This document shows, in pieces, positions 37,347-46,164 of a DNA stretch of 64,000 nt (within the stretch, counting starts at the first letter, position 1; every line of letters begins with the position of its first letter). The notes beneath the pieces are model-generated. The model saw only the letters and a program-made list of their open reading frames with translations, was not told the DNA's origin and made no database searches. The position numbers were made by a program, and so were the translations under genes. The DNA is taken from assembly GCA_019358875.1 (NCBI GenBank), contig JAHHIF010000002.1, positions 186,001 through 250,000 of the forward strand. The letters are read 5' to 3'. The DNA comes from Symplocastrum torsivum CPER-KK1 (lineage in GTDB: Bacteria; Cyanobacteriota; Cyanobacteriia; Cyanobacteriales; Coleofasciculaceae).

Positions 37347-39305
37347 ATGATCTTCAGCATCGCTCGAAAGATTGGTATCTACTTACCTGACCTGACTAGT
37401 ATGCGAGTCGTTGCAGCCGCAACAATCACTGTAACGGCAGGTCTTTTGGGAGTAAGGCATCTCGGTGGACTTCAGCATTTAGAACTCGTCGCTTTTGACC
37501 AACTCGTGCGCTTACGGTCTCCGGAAACAGCACCAGACCCTCGAATCCTGGTCGTTGAAATCACAGAAGATGATATCCAGCGTCAAAACGCTTGGCCGAT
37601 CTCTGACGAAGTTTTAGCGAAGCTGTTGAGGAAGTTACAGGCCTCGCAACCAGAAGTCATTGGTTTAGATCTGTACCGCAATATTCCAATAGAACCGGGA
37701 CATCAAGAACTAGTTACCCAACTCAAGCAACCGAACTTAATTGCCATCCAAAACATCGATACCCTGGCAGGAACACCAGCACCGAAGGTTGTTTCTCCTG
37801 AGCGAGTTGGTTTCAATGACCTAGCGATTGATCCAGATAATGCTGTTCGCCGCAATATTTTGTTTGCTGGAAGTGACGGTGGTACTCTTTATTCCTTTTC
37901 CCTGCGTCTTGCGCTTGCCTACTTGCAACAGCAAGGTATACAACCTCAAGGTAGCAAGAGCAATTCTGAACACCTCCAATTAGGGCTATCAGTCTTTGTA
38001 CCCATCAAGCAAGATTTTGGTGGATATCAATCAATAGAAGCAGAGGGCTACCAAGTTTTGCTCAATTACCGTTCCGCTAAAAATGCGGTGCGGGAAGTCT
38101 CATTGAGCGATGTATTGTCCGGGAAGGTCGATCCCAGTTGGGTGAAAGACAAAATAGTGATTATTGGCTCCACAGCACCCAGCCTGAAGGATATGTTCAT
38201 CACTCCTTACAGCCCTAGCCTCAAAGAAAGCTACAAGATGCCAGGGGTGTTGATTCACGCTCAGATGGTGAGCCAATTCCTCGATGCAGCCACAGGTAAG
38301 CGATCGCTATTTTGGTCGTGGTCGGAATCACAGGAAGTCTTATGGATTATCGGCTGGATTGCCACTGGTGGGATATTAGGCCGGATAGCGAGTCATCCCC
38401 TGACGCTGAGTATTGGCTTTGTTCTATGTTTAGGTACGTTATTTGGCAGTGGCTTCTATTCGTTTACTAGTGCTGGATGGATACCACTCGCCGCCCCTGC
38501 CTTAGGATTTGTCTTGACAGTGGGTACAGTTGTCAGCTTCCGGTCATATCAGGCACAACAAAAACAACAAATTGTGATGAAGTTGTTGGGGCAGAACACC
38601 TCACCGGAAATTGCTCAAGCCCTTTGGCAAGGACGCGATCGCCTACTCAAATCGGGTAAGCTTCCGGGAATCCGCCTCACAGCAACAATGCTCTTTGCTG
38701 ACATCAAAGACTTCAGCACTATCTCCGAACAAATGACTCCTGAAGCCTTGCTAGAGTGGCTCAACGAACTCTTAGAGGTAATCACCCAGGAAATATTAAA
38801 CCATCAAGGAATCGTCAACAAGTTTACAGGTGATGGTGTCATGGCGGTGTTTGGTGTACCCACCTCTCGCCTTCTCAAGACTGAAGTTGAAGCAGACGCC
38901 AAAGGGGCAGTTGCTTGCGCCTTAGGGATTAGCGATCGCCTTGAGAAAATGAACCAAAATTGGCAACGTGTTGGCTTACCAGTGGTTCAGATGCGGATCG
39001 GAATTTTCACAGGCCCCGTTGTTGTTGGCAGTTTGGGGGGTAAAGACCGCTTGGAATATGGTGTAATTGGCGACAGCGTGAATATTGCCGCCCGTCTCGA
39101 AAGCTGCGAAAAACATCGCCAACCTACCAACTGCCGCATCCTCATCGGCTACGAAACTCTGGTTCATCTCCAAGAGCAATTTGAGGTTGAACCATGGGGA
39201 TTATTAGCTCTCAAGGGCAAACAACAAATGGTAGATGTTTACCGGGTTTTGGAACCACAACGGAATAAACCGTTACCTGTTATCGCGAATGAAAGCAAAT
39301 TTTAG
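37347..39305 (+). CDS. CHASE2-domain adenylate/guanylate cyclase
   Basis: A 652-residue membrane sensor cyclase. One span near the N-terminus is followed by an extracytoplasmic CHASE2 domain (about 45-320, with LEWLAFDQLVRL-like FDQLVRLRSPETAPD), then three spans (about 325-405) and a class III cyclase domain (about 445-620). Metal-binding aspartates are visible in MLFADIKDFS and FTGDGVMAVFG, and YGVIGDSVNIAARLE is the typical late motif. It should make cAMP (or cGMP) upon an external signal; cAMP is known to control motility in cyanobacteria. Transcribed alone. Confidence 0.93.
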   Translation: MIFSIARKIGIYLPDLTSMRVVAAATITVTAGLLGVRHLGGLQHLELVAFDQLVRLRSPETAPDPRILVVEITEDDIQRQNAWPISDEVLAKLLRKLQASQPEVIGLDLYRNIPIEPGHQELVTQLKQPNLIAIQNIDTLAGTPAPKVVSPERVGFNDLAIDPDNAVRRNILFAGSDGGTLYSFSLRLALAYLQQQGIQPQGSKSNSEHLQLGLSVFVPIKQDFGGYQSIEAEGYQVLLNYRSAKNAVREVSLSDVLSGKVDPSWVKDKIVIIGSTAPSLKDMFITPYSPSLKESYKMPGVLIHAQMVSQFLDAATGKRSLFWSWSESQEVLWIIGWIATGGILGRIASHPLTLSIGFVLCLGTLFGSGFYSFTSAGWIPLAAPALGFVLTVGTVVSFRSYQAQQKQQIVMKLLGQNTSPEIAQALWQGRDRLLKSGKLPGIRLTATMLFADIKDFSTISEQMTPEALLEWLNELLEVITQEILNHQGIVNKFTGDGVMAVFGVPTSRLLKTEVEADAKGAVACALGISDRLEKMNQNWQRVGLPVVQMRIGIFTGPVVVGSLGGKDRLEYGVIGDSVNIAARLESCEKHRQPTNCRILIGYETLVHLQEQFEVEPWGLLALKGKQQMVDVYRVLEPQRNKPLPVIANESKF

Positions 39306-39337
39306 CCAGACAAGCTTTAACAAAGTAAGTCTCTACC

Positions 39338-39832
39338 TCAATTTAAAACTTTCATCCAGTTGTTGATGCGAGTAGAAATTGATTTTGTAAGCTGGTATTT
39401 ACGATACCACTTTTGAAAAGCTTCTTCATACTCTTCACCTTGTAATTGGTAGGTGTTCCAAGTATTTAATCCAAGGGATAGGCTCCAAAACAATAAAATA
39501 TATAAAGACCAAGAAATCTGACCATTGCTGAGGAAGTTCAGCCCCACCAAAAAGCTATTGATGATTAAATATTTGCCAAAACGTCTTTTTAATTTGCTTT
39601 GTCGGTAAAGATTAAAGTCGTTACGCTTCTGTTGCTCTCCTTTCTGAAGTAGCCAGTCCCGTTCTGCTTCTAGGAGGGTTGCTGTAGAAATACCTAATTC
39701 ATTAGCAATCTCTACAAGCTGCTCATGGGAAAATTCTTCGACATTATCCTGACGCGCGATCGCCAAGTTTAGGATTTGCTGGATATCTTCTTGCTGGTAA
39801 GAGCGTATGATTTTTGTTTCAAAAACAGACAT
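39338..39832 (-). CDS. 2TM domain protein
   Basis: A 164-residue protein. The N-terminal ~60 residues form a helical cytoplasmic region (QQEDIQQILNLAIARQ; ELGISTATLLEAERDW) that occurs before 2TM domains. The two hydrophobic segments YLIINSFLVGLNFLS and WSLYILLFWSLSLGLNT follow, and the tail is basic and amphipathic. The family function is unknown. It converges on the cyclase gene with 32 bases between the stops. Confidence 0.8.
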   Translation of the reverse strand: MSVFETKIIRSYQQEDIQQILNLAIARQDNVEEFSHEQLVEIANELGISTATLLEAERDWLLQKGEQQKRNDFNLYRQSKLKRRFGKYLIINSFLVGLNFLSNGQISWSLYILLFWSLSLGLNTWNTYQLQGEEYEEAFQKWYRKYQLTKSISTRINNWMKVLN

Positions 39833-40082
39833 AATTTAGTTATCAATAGGAGAAGACATTTCGCTCTAGAGATCTAATGCGGCTAAGGCACAAAAAGCAG
39901 AGCTTATCTTAATTATGCCGATGCTAGCAGGGATACCACAGGTAATTGGAATTCCCAAAACCGAACCGCAGCGGACGGATTTTACGACAGATGATAGATG
40001 AGAGCATCTTTTACATTTCGTTACGATGGAAATAAGAGATGAAAGAAATAAAACGTCTCAGATATAAGGAGAGGTAGTCCAT

Positions 40083-41210
40083 ATGAATGGCAGTATTCGT
40101 GTTGGTAATTTATTCGGGATTCCTTTTTATGTGCATCCTTCCTGGTTTTTAGTCCTAGGCTTGGTGGCATTCAGCTACGGAGGTGAATTGGCATCTCTCT
40201 TCCCAGGATTAGGCGCTGGACTACCTTTGCTTCTGGGATTTGTTGCTGCTTTATTGTTGTTTGCCTCAGTTTTGGCACATGAACTGGGACATAGCTTTGT
40301 CGCGATCCGACAAGGAATTGAGGTTAAATCGATTACACTGTTTCTCTTCGGTGGAATGGCAAACCTCGATAACGAGTCAAAAACGCCTGGTGAAGCATTC
40401 TGGGTTGCGATCGCCGGCCCAGCCGTTAGCATCGTCTTGTTTGGTCTCTTAACAGCCATCAGTATGGGGGCAAATCTCTCAGGACCATTGGCAGCAATGG
40501 TACAACTGGTTGCTTACATCAACTTAGTTCTGGCACTATTCAACCTGATTCCGGGCTTACCCCTAGATGGCGGTAACATCCTCAAATCGCTGGTTTGGAA
40601 GATTACAGGTAATCCTTACAAAGGTGTAGTCTTTGCCAGCCGCGTTGGTCAGGTTTTGGGGTGGATTGGAATCGCGATTGGACTACAAGCGATTTTGGGT
40701 ATCAGCACTTTCGGTAGCTTCTGGACACTGTTGATTGGTTGGTTCTTGCTACAAAATGCGGGTCGATCTGCTCAATCTGCTTCTATTCAAGAAAAGCTAA
40801 CAGGTCTGAAAGCTGAAGATGCTGTGGCTCCCAACAGCCCGATTGTATCTGCTGACTTGTCATTAAGAGAGTTTGCCAACAACTACATCATTGGTAAGGC
40901 GGAGTGGCGCAGGTTCTTAGTCACCGACGAACAAGGTCAACTCCTAGGTGCGATCGCTGTTGATGACTTGAAAACAGTTCCTACCTCCAACTGGCCGATT
41001 ACTCCAGTCAGAGAATTGATGCAGCCTGTAGATCTGTCTACAACCGTTCAATCTGACCAGTCACTCTTAGACGCGATCGTGCTTTTGGAAAAAGCCAAAC
41101 TCAATGAAGTGCCTGTAGTTCGCGACAACGGTGTGCTTGTAGGAATGCTGGAAAAAGCTTCGATCATCCGCCTCATTGAGCAACAAAGATCGCAAGCTAA
41201 ACCTGCTTGA
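40083..41210 (+). CDS. Site-2 protease family (M50) metallopeptidase with CBS domains
   Basis: A 375-residue intramembrane zinc protease of the CBS-bearing subgroup. The metal motif HELGH is at residues 66-70, and the third ligand is Asp162 in NLIPGLPLDGG. Six hydrophobic segments occupy the first ~230 residues. The last ~130 residues form a pair of CBS modules (PVRELMQPVDLSTTV; LNEVPVVRDNGVLVG) that may sense adenosine nucleotides. Substrates in cyanobacteria are not known, though anti-sigma factors are typical. An AAGGAGAGG site precedes the ATG. Confidence 0.93.
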   Translation: MNGSIRVGNLFGIPFYVHPSWFLVLGLVAFSYGGELASLFPGLGAGLPLLLGFVAALLLFASVLAHELGHSFVAIRQGIEVKSITLFLFGGMANLDNESKTPGEAFWVAIAGPAVSIVLFGLLTAISMGANLSGPLAAMVQLVAYINLVLALFNLIPGLPLDGGNILKSLVWKITGNPYKGVVFASRVGQVLGWIGIAIGLQAILGISTFGSFWTLLIGWFLLQNAGRSAQSASIQEKLTGLKAEDAVAPNSPIVSADLSLREFANNYIIGKAEWRRFLVTDEQGQLLGAIAVDDLKTVPTSNWPITPVRELMQPVDLSTTVQSDQSLLDAIVLLEKAKLNEVPVVRDNGVLVGMLEKASIIRLIEQQRSQAKPA

Positions 41211-41382
41211 TGAGCAATCTTTGAGTAACCTTTAACTAGCTTTCCTTGGACAAAACATCTTTGCAAATGTCCAGGGAAATTTTTTGTGCCTAAGTTGTCC
41301 GTTATATCAATTTCATTAAAACTTGCGCTAAATACTGAAACCTTGACCCGTCAATGTTTCCCTTCTGCCTTCTGCTATCTGT

Positions 41383-42627
41383 TTAGACGGGATACAGTCG
41401 ATCCAGTTTCAGAAAAGTTTGCAGCAGCATATTCGATCCTTGAATACATTGCTCAGGTGAGGTGTACTCATCTTCAGCATGGCTAATTCCAGCACGACTG
41501 GGAACAAAGATCATTCCCATGTCAGTGAAGCGTCCTATTTCTTGAGCATCGTGTCCTGCACGACTCGGCAGATGGCAATAGCTCAAGCCCAATTCTTCAC
41601 AAACTTGAACAATGGTATCTATGATTTTGGGCGCTGATAGCGTCGGCAGCACATGCAACACTTGGTGCATGACAATTTCGGTTTGGGTAGCAGTTGCGAT
41701 CGCATTAAACTCCTGCTCCATCTGGCGAATCAAATCCTCCAAATGCTCTTGGGAAAGGTCGCGCAGGTCAATTTTTAGATCGACTTGTCCAGGTACAATG
41801 TTCACTGCATTGGGTGACACATTAAAATAACCTACGGTTGCAACTTGTTCCCCTGGCGTTTCAACACCCAATTTATTGACAGCCAACACCACTTGAGAGG
41901 CAGCAACGAGCGCATCTTTTCGCATATTCATTGGCGTGGTTCCCGCGTGGTTGGGTCGCCCTGTTACAGTTACAGCGAAACGATACTGTCCGACAATGCC
42001 TTTGACAACACCAATCTGAGCCTCTGTAGTTTCTAAGACACCCCCTTGCTCAACGTGCAACTCGACAAAGGCAGCAATCTCAGTGCGATCGCGTTTGGCA
42101 GTTGCAATCTTTGACCAATCGCCACCAATCTTTTCCAGACAAGTCTGAATCGGCGTACCATCATTGCGACGGTAGTATCCTGGGTCATTGACAACCTCAC
42201 CCGCCATCGCTTTACAGCCAAGTACAGTACACTCTTCATCAGTGAAAACGATAACCTCAATTGGGTGATCTAGTCGCAGGTGATTGTCATGCAACACCCG
42301 CACCACCTCAATCCCTGCCAATACTCCCAAACAGCCATCATAGCGCCCTGCCACTGGAACGGTATCAATATGTGAGCCAGTTGCCAGTGCCGCCCTACCT
42401 TCGCGCCGTCCGGCATACTTGCCGATAATATTACCAGCGGCATCCGTGCGAACCGTCATGCCTGCTTCAATCATCCAGGACTGAACAAGCTGACGAGCGA
42501 GTAAATCTTCAGTGGTGAAGGCAACTCGACTCACACCCCCATGGGGTAATTTGCCAATTTCTGCGAGTTGGGCAAGGCTACGGTTAAGGCGATCGCCATT
42601 TATACTCAGTAAGGGAAGCACTTCCAT
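41383..42627 (-). CDS. Allantoate amidohydrolase-like Zn-dependent M20 hydrolase
   Basis: A 414-residue member of the M20 group of allantoate amidohydrolases and N-carbamoyl-amino-acid hydrolases. Metal ligands are seen in ATGSHIDTVPVAGRYDGCLG and FTDEECTVLGCKAMAGE, and the substrate-binding Arg/His lie in GRPNHAGTTPMNMRKDA. ATG 42627 is chosen because CAGGAG lies 8 bases upstream; the frame is open from 42681. The product of allantoate cleavage is ureidoglycine plus ammonia and CO2. Its place at the end of a urate-degradation block favours allantoate as substrate over N-carbamoyl amino acids. Confidence 0.85.
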   Translation of the reverse strand: MEVLPLLSINGDRLNRSLAQLAEIGKLPHGGVSRVAFTTEDLLARQLVQSWMIEAGMTVRTDAAGNIIGKYAGRREGRAALATGSHIDTVPVAGRYDGCLGVLAGIEVVRVLHDNHLRLDHPIEVIVFTDEECTVLGCKAMAGEVVNDPGYYRRNDGTPIQTCLEKIGGDWSKIATAKRDRTEIAAFVELHVEQGGVLETTEAQIGVVKGIVGQYRFAVTVTGRPNHAGTTPMNMRKDALVAASQVVLAVNKLGVETPGEQVATVGYFNVSPNAVNIVPGQVDLKIDLRDLSQEHLEDLIRQMEQEFNAIATATQTEIVMHQVLHVLPTLSAPKIIDTIVQVCEELGLSYCHLPSRAGHDAQEIGRFTDMGMIFVPSRAGISHAEDEYTSPEQCIQGSNMLLQTFLKLDRLYPV

Positions 42628-42697
42628 AGATGAACTCCTGATATTTCTATTTATCATCTGGCTGGATCGAGAAGCTGGCATTGTGTTCGGATGTTAC

Positions 42698-43195
42698 TCA
42701 CTCTACTAATTCCAGCAGACGGAACTTAGCAATTTGGGCAATCTCGGTGAGGGCAAGTTCCATTTCAACATCTACTGGATTTTTCAATCTGCACTCAAAC
42801 GCTTCTATAAGCGTTGCTTTCGTGTGGTTCTTCACAGCAATGATGAACGGAAAGCCAAACTTGTCTTTGTAGGCTTGATTGAGCAATAGAACGCGATCGT
42901 ATTCTTCAGGCGTTAACTGATTCAATCCAATACCCGCCTGCTCTTTCACCGAAGCTTCTGCCATTTTTGCCTTACTCCCTAAATCCGGATGGGCACGAAT
43001 TAACGCTAGTTGCTCCGATTGACTCATCCCTTGCACCACCTCCACCATCTTTTGATGCAGAGTATTGACATCAAAGAAAGGGCGTTGAGTCCAGGCTTGT
43101 TGTGCGATCGAAGGCGTATGCTCAAACACTGCTCCTAATGCTTCAACAAAAGCCTCTTCATTCATCTGGTTGAGTTCAGTAATCGTGTAGGACAT
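42698..43195 (-). CDS. uraD: 2-oxo-4-hydroxy-4-carboxy-5-ureidoimidazoline decarboxylase
   Basis: OHCU decarboxylase, the third step from urate to S-allantoin. At 165 residues it has the normal size. The family pattern is visible in EAFVEALGAVFEHTPSIAQQ and the catalytic His region LALIRAHPDLGSKAKMA, with the later segment KFGFPFIIAVKNHTK. It lies 70 bases before the allantoate amidohydrolase-like gene and on the same strand as uraH and hpxO. Confidence 0.95.
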   Translation of the reverse strand: MSYTITELNQMNEEAFVEALGAVFEHTPSIAQQAWTQRPFFDVNTLHQKMVEVVQGMSQSEQLALIRAHPDLGSKAKMAEASVKEQAGIGLNQLTPEEYDRVLLLNQAYKDKFGFPFIIAVKNHTKATLIEAFECRLKNPVDVEMELALTEIAQIAKFRLLELVE

Positions 43196-43267
43196 TCATT
43201 AATAAAGGAATAGTTCTAGCAGTCGCCAAGGCAATTAGGACAAAGTCAATTACTGAAACATGACCAG

Positions 43268-43915
43268 TTAATCTTTTTCCTTAATGCGAGCTAAGCAGGC
43301 ATTTAGACCAACCGCAAACTCATAGCGGCTTAAGCTTCGATTACCACGATACGTTTGGTCAGGGTAGCCAGCAATACAACCATACTGTTCGACAAGAGAT
43401 AGTAGTGCCTGGTACGCCCAATCACTCGGTTGCACATCTGCAAGTTGAGAAACAGAGGTCACTTGTCCCATGACTGGTTCAACAACTAGAGAGGACTCAT
43501 CTGGTTGTGAGATAGGCTCATAGCGAGTTTCAAATGAATCGACCACACGCAGACCTCTCTCCAAACCTCTCTCCTGCAAGGAGAGAGGCTTTGATTTCTC
43601 CCCTTCCCTACGAGGGAAGGGGCTGGGGGTTAGGTTCTCATATTCGGATCTAATTACCTGAAAACTGCTGTCAACGCCTGTTTCTGGCTCTAAGGAAGTT
43701 TCTGAATCCTGGACAACCTCGATATGAATTGGCGATCGCTCTTTAGTAACCGTATCTAATTCCTCTATCTGTGCGGGTTCGGCTGTTGCACGTTGGGTAA
43801 TCCCAAGACCCCCGATAATTAAGACGGCTAACAAAGGTTTCCACAGGTTAAATTGCACCACAAATTTCCTCACACTTAATCGACAAAAAGAACGGGATGA
43901 AAAGTTATCGATCAC
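43268..43915 (-). pseudogene. Truncated SLH-domain (iron-uptake-type) porin with repeat insertion
   Basis: The 215-codon frame begins with a basic segment and a signal-like hydrophobic stretch (LLAVLIIGGLGITQRATAEP). It ends with the SLH region of cyanobacterial iron-uptake porins: VTSVSQLADVQPSDWAYQAL, YGCIAGYPDQTYRGNRSLS and RYEFAVGLNACLARI. Family members continue for some 300 more residues as a beta-barrel; here a stop follows at once. Residues of about 93-122 (LTPSPFPRREGEKSKPLSLQ and on) are encoded by an inserted palindromic repeat. The remnant lies within the purine block, 30 bases after uraH. Either it is a decayed porin or a retained wall-binding stub. Confidence 0.75.
43552..43640. 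repeat. Double-hairpin interspersed repeat inside the porin remnant
   Basis: Two perfect hairpins stand side by side: CCTCTCTCC/GGAGAGAGG (43566-43588) and CCCCTTCCCT/AGGGAAGGGG (43600-43622), followed by GGCTGGGGGTTAGGTT. A direct copy of CCTCTCTCC lies just before the first. Repeats of this form are common between genes in cyanobacteria; here it is in frame within a gene. Confidence 0.8.
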
Positions 43916-43945
43916 GCCTATCTCATAAGGCGCAATCGGAAGAAA

Positions 43946-44305
43946 TCAACTGCCGCGATAGGTACTGTACGACCACGGTGAAGCGAGTAGCGGTACATGG
44001 TAGTGAGCAGTGGGATCGGCAATACCAAACTGAATGGGAACGCGATCGAGAAATGGCGGATTGGGGAGATTGGGCATCTTCTGAGCAAAATACTCACCCA
44101 CGACAAACACCAGTTCGTAAACCCCCACATTAAATTCATCATTGATGAGTAAGGGTGCATCGGTACGCCCATCGGCATTAGTTGTAGTGGTTTTTAGCAA
44201 GGTTTTCTGACCGGATTTGGAATCCACAGACCACAGTTCAATTGCCAAATTAGCTGCCGGACAACCGTGAACTGTATCAAGGACATGAGTTGTGAGTTTG
44301 CCCAT
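43946..44305 (-). CDS. uraH: 5-hydroxyisourate hydrolase
   Basis: HIU hydrolase (transthyretin-related) opens the ring of 5-hydroxyisourate, the product of urate oxidation. At 119 residues it has the normal size. Active-site elements are [11 protein letters not shown] near the N-terminus, the internal Arg in [10 protein letters not shown] and the C-terminal tetrapeptide YRGS, a signature of the enzyme. It starts 36 bases after hpxO and so is translated from the same message. Confidence 0.97.
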   Translation of the reverse strand: MGKLTTHVLDTVHGCPAANLAIELWSVDSKSGQKTLLKTTTTNADGRTDAPLLINDEFNVGVYELVFVVGEYFAQKMPNLPNPPFLDRVPIQFGIADPTAHYHVPLLASPWSYSTYRGS

Positions 44306-44341
44306 ATTTTGAGTTCTCCAGTTAGCTTGGCTCAGCCTTTA

Positions 44342-45505
44342 TCAATGCAAGGGTCCTGCAAGAATCGTTTTCGAGATGGCAGCAATAATGTCGCTTCCAT
44401 CTTCATCTTTCAGTGCGCTATACCATTGCTGGGTCTTTTCGGGGTCTTTGCCGTGAGTCATATCCGATCGCTTCCGTGCGCCGAGAATCACTTGAGCGGT
44501 TCGCTCCTTACGCGCTGCTTCGTAACGCTTGAGCGCATCTTCAACGCTGAGATTCGTAGTTAGCAGACAGTTAGCCAAGACCAATGCATCTTCCATCGCC
44601 TGACAACCACCTTGTCCTAAATCTGGCGCGGTGCTGTGTCCGGCATCTCCTAACAGAGCAACTCGACCCTGAGCCAATTTCTCCAAGGGTTCAATGTCGT
44701 GAATTTCCACACGATTAGTTTTTAACGGATCGAGGCGCTGGATTAGAGTTTGGACGGGTTCAGCCCAACCTTTGAAGAATCCAGCGAGTTCTTCCCGACG
44801 CTGTTCGGGTTCACTGACAGTGCCTTTGGGTAGGGGAACATCAAAAAAGAAATAAAAGCGATCGCCTCCTACTGGCATCATTGAGGCACGCTTGTGTTCG
44901 CCGACATAAATCACCCAGCTATCTTTTGGAGCGAGATCGTCGCTGATGGGAACTAGACCATTCCAGTTGACATAGCCAACATAGCGGCGTTCGGAAGCAT
45001 ATCCCAGCAGATAACGACGCACCGTTGAGTGAGTGCCATCTGCCCCAATTAGAACATCACCTGTTGCTTTGTGTCCGTCTTCAAAAATCGCTGTGACGCT
45101 ATTTGCATCTTGTTCCACGGCCACACATTTTGAGTTGAGTTGAACATTCTCTGTCCCAAATGCATCCAGCAACATTTGCTGCAAATCAGTTCGAGAAACC
45201 GGATACGGGCGCTGCCCTACCTGCTCAACTAAAGGTGAAAGACTAAAATCAGTCAGTTTTTCCCCAGTATTGCTGTAGTACGCAATACGCTCCATTTTGC
45301 CACCAATACTGGCAATTTCCTTACCCAAGCCCAGCCTGTTGAGAACCTTCACCCCATTTGACCAAAGAGAAATTCCGGCTCCTGCGGGGCGTAATTCACT
45401 AACCTTGTCGTAAATTTCCACCTCGTAGCCAGCCTGACGCAACGCAATGCCAGTCGCTAAACCGCCCATTCCGGCACCGATAATCACGACTTTTAGGTTG
45501 TCCAT
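44342..45505 (-). CDS. hpxO: FAD-dependent urate hydroxylase
   Basis: A 387-residue flavoprotein monooxygenase of the HpxO type, which oxidises urate to 5-hydroxyisourate using NAD(P)H and replaces uricase. The FAD-binding GAGMGGLATGIALRQAGYEV is at residues 10-29, and the second FAD motif is LLGDAGHSTAPDLGQGGCQA. The segments YVNWNGLVPI, FYFFFDVPLPKGT and the C-terminal MTHGKDPEKTQQWY closely follow Klebsiella HpxO, which separates it from general salicylate-type hydroxylases. First gene of the hpxO-uraH run. Confidence 0.92.
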   Translation of the reverse strand: MDNLKVVIIGAGMGGLATGIALRQAGYEVEIYDKVSELRPAGAGISLWSNGVKVLNRLGLGKEIASIGGKMERIAYYSNTGEKLTDFSLSPLVEQVGQRPYPVSRTDLQQMLLDAFGTENVQLNSKCVAVEQDANSVTAIFEDGHKATGDVLIGADGTHSTVRRYLLGYASERRYVGYVNWNGLVPISDDLAPKDSWVIYVGEHKRASMMPVGGDRFYFFFDVPLPKGTVSEPEQRREELAGFFKGWAEPVQTLIQRLDPLKTNRVEIHDIEPLEKLAQGRVALLGDAGHSTAPDLGQGGCQAMEDALVLANCLLTTNLSVEDALKRYEAARKERTAQVILGARKRSDMTHGKDPEKTQQWYSALKDEDGSDIIAAISKTILAGPLH

Positions 45506-45740
45506 GGGTGTTTCTTCCTCCTTAGTTATTGATGAAACCCTGACAATTACTTGAACTAGAATTTCAATGCCAGTAAACTGTATAAATTGGTACAGAAATT
45601 AATTCAACGGCTTATTCTTTTATTACTGAATTAATTCCTGACCGAGCGATCGCAGAAACGGTAGTAGAGAAAAATGCGATCGCTAAGCGTTTCTACTGAA
45701 TCGAAACGTAACTCGCTACACGATTACGAAGTAATGACCA

Positions 45741-46028
45741 ATGAAATTTCAACATCACAACTCGGCTAAAAAATCCCACTGGCAAACCTACAAAGCTTTA
45801 GAACTCATTCCTGACTCAACACCAAATCCTCAAGCTAACAAACGAAGCTTTGCATTTGGACTCAATCATCTCTGGCGAGTCGTTCTCATCACACTCACGG
45901 AAGAGATGCTTGAGGAACAACAAGTCGAGCATTTAGAACGGTGTTGGGCGCTGAATGCTGATGAACTGGTTACAACCTCGACCGCGAACAGTTGGCGTAG
46001 ACTCTGGTGGGATGTCCTGACACAATAA
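45741..46028 (+). CDS. Small hypothetical protein
   Basis: A frame of 95 codons on the strand opposite to the purine genes. The peptide is Trp-rich (HLWRVVLITLTEEMLEEQQV; NSWRRLWWDVL) with amphipathic helices in the second half. No family is recognised. Composition is protein-like and the position between hpxO and the permease leaves room for a real gene, but there is no clear ribosome site. Confidence 0.4.
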   Translation: MKFQHHNSAKKSHWQTYKALELIPDSTPNPQANKRSFAFGLNHLWRVVLITLTEEMLEEQQVEHLERCWALNADELVTTSTANSWRRLWWDVLTQ

Positions 46029-46051
46029 CGTCACAAGCCATTTATTGAAAC

Positions 46052-46164
46052 TCGGTGCAGCGCGGCGGAAATAACTATCCAGTTGGACATTGGCTAAAAG
46101 GTTTACTATAAAAGCGATATTACTTCTGCCTCCTGCCTCCTGCCTCCTGCCTTCTTGCACTCAG
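46052..46164 (+). repeat. Dispersed ~110-bp element, copy C
   Basis: It starts TCGGTGCAGCGCGGCGGAAA, continues TAACTATCCAGTTGGACATT and ends with exactly five heptamers (CTTCTGC, three CTCCTGC, CTTCTTG) at 46123-46157 followed by CACT. Its right end reaches the stop codon of the permease gene on the other strand. Confidence 0.8.
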
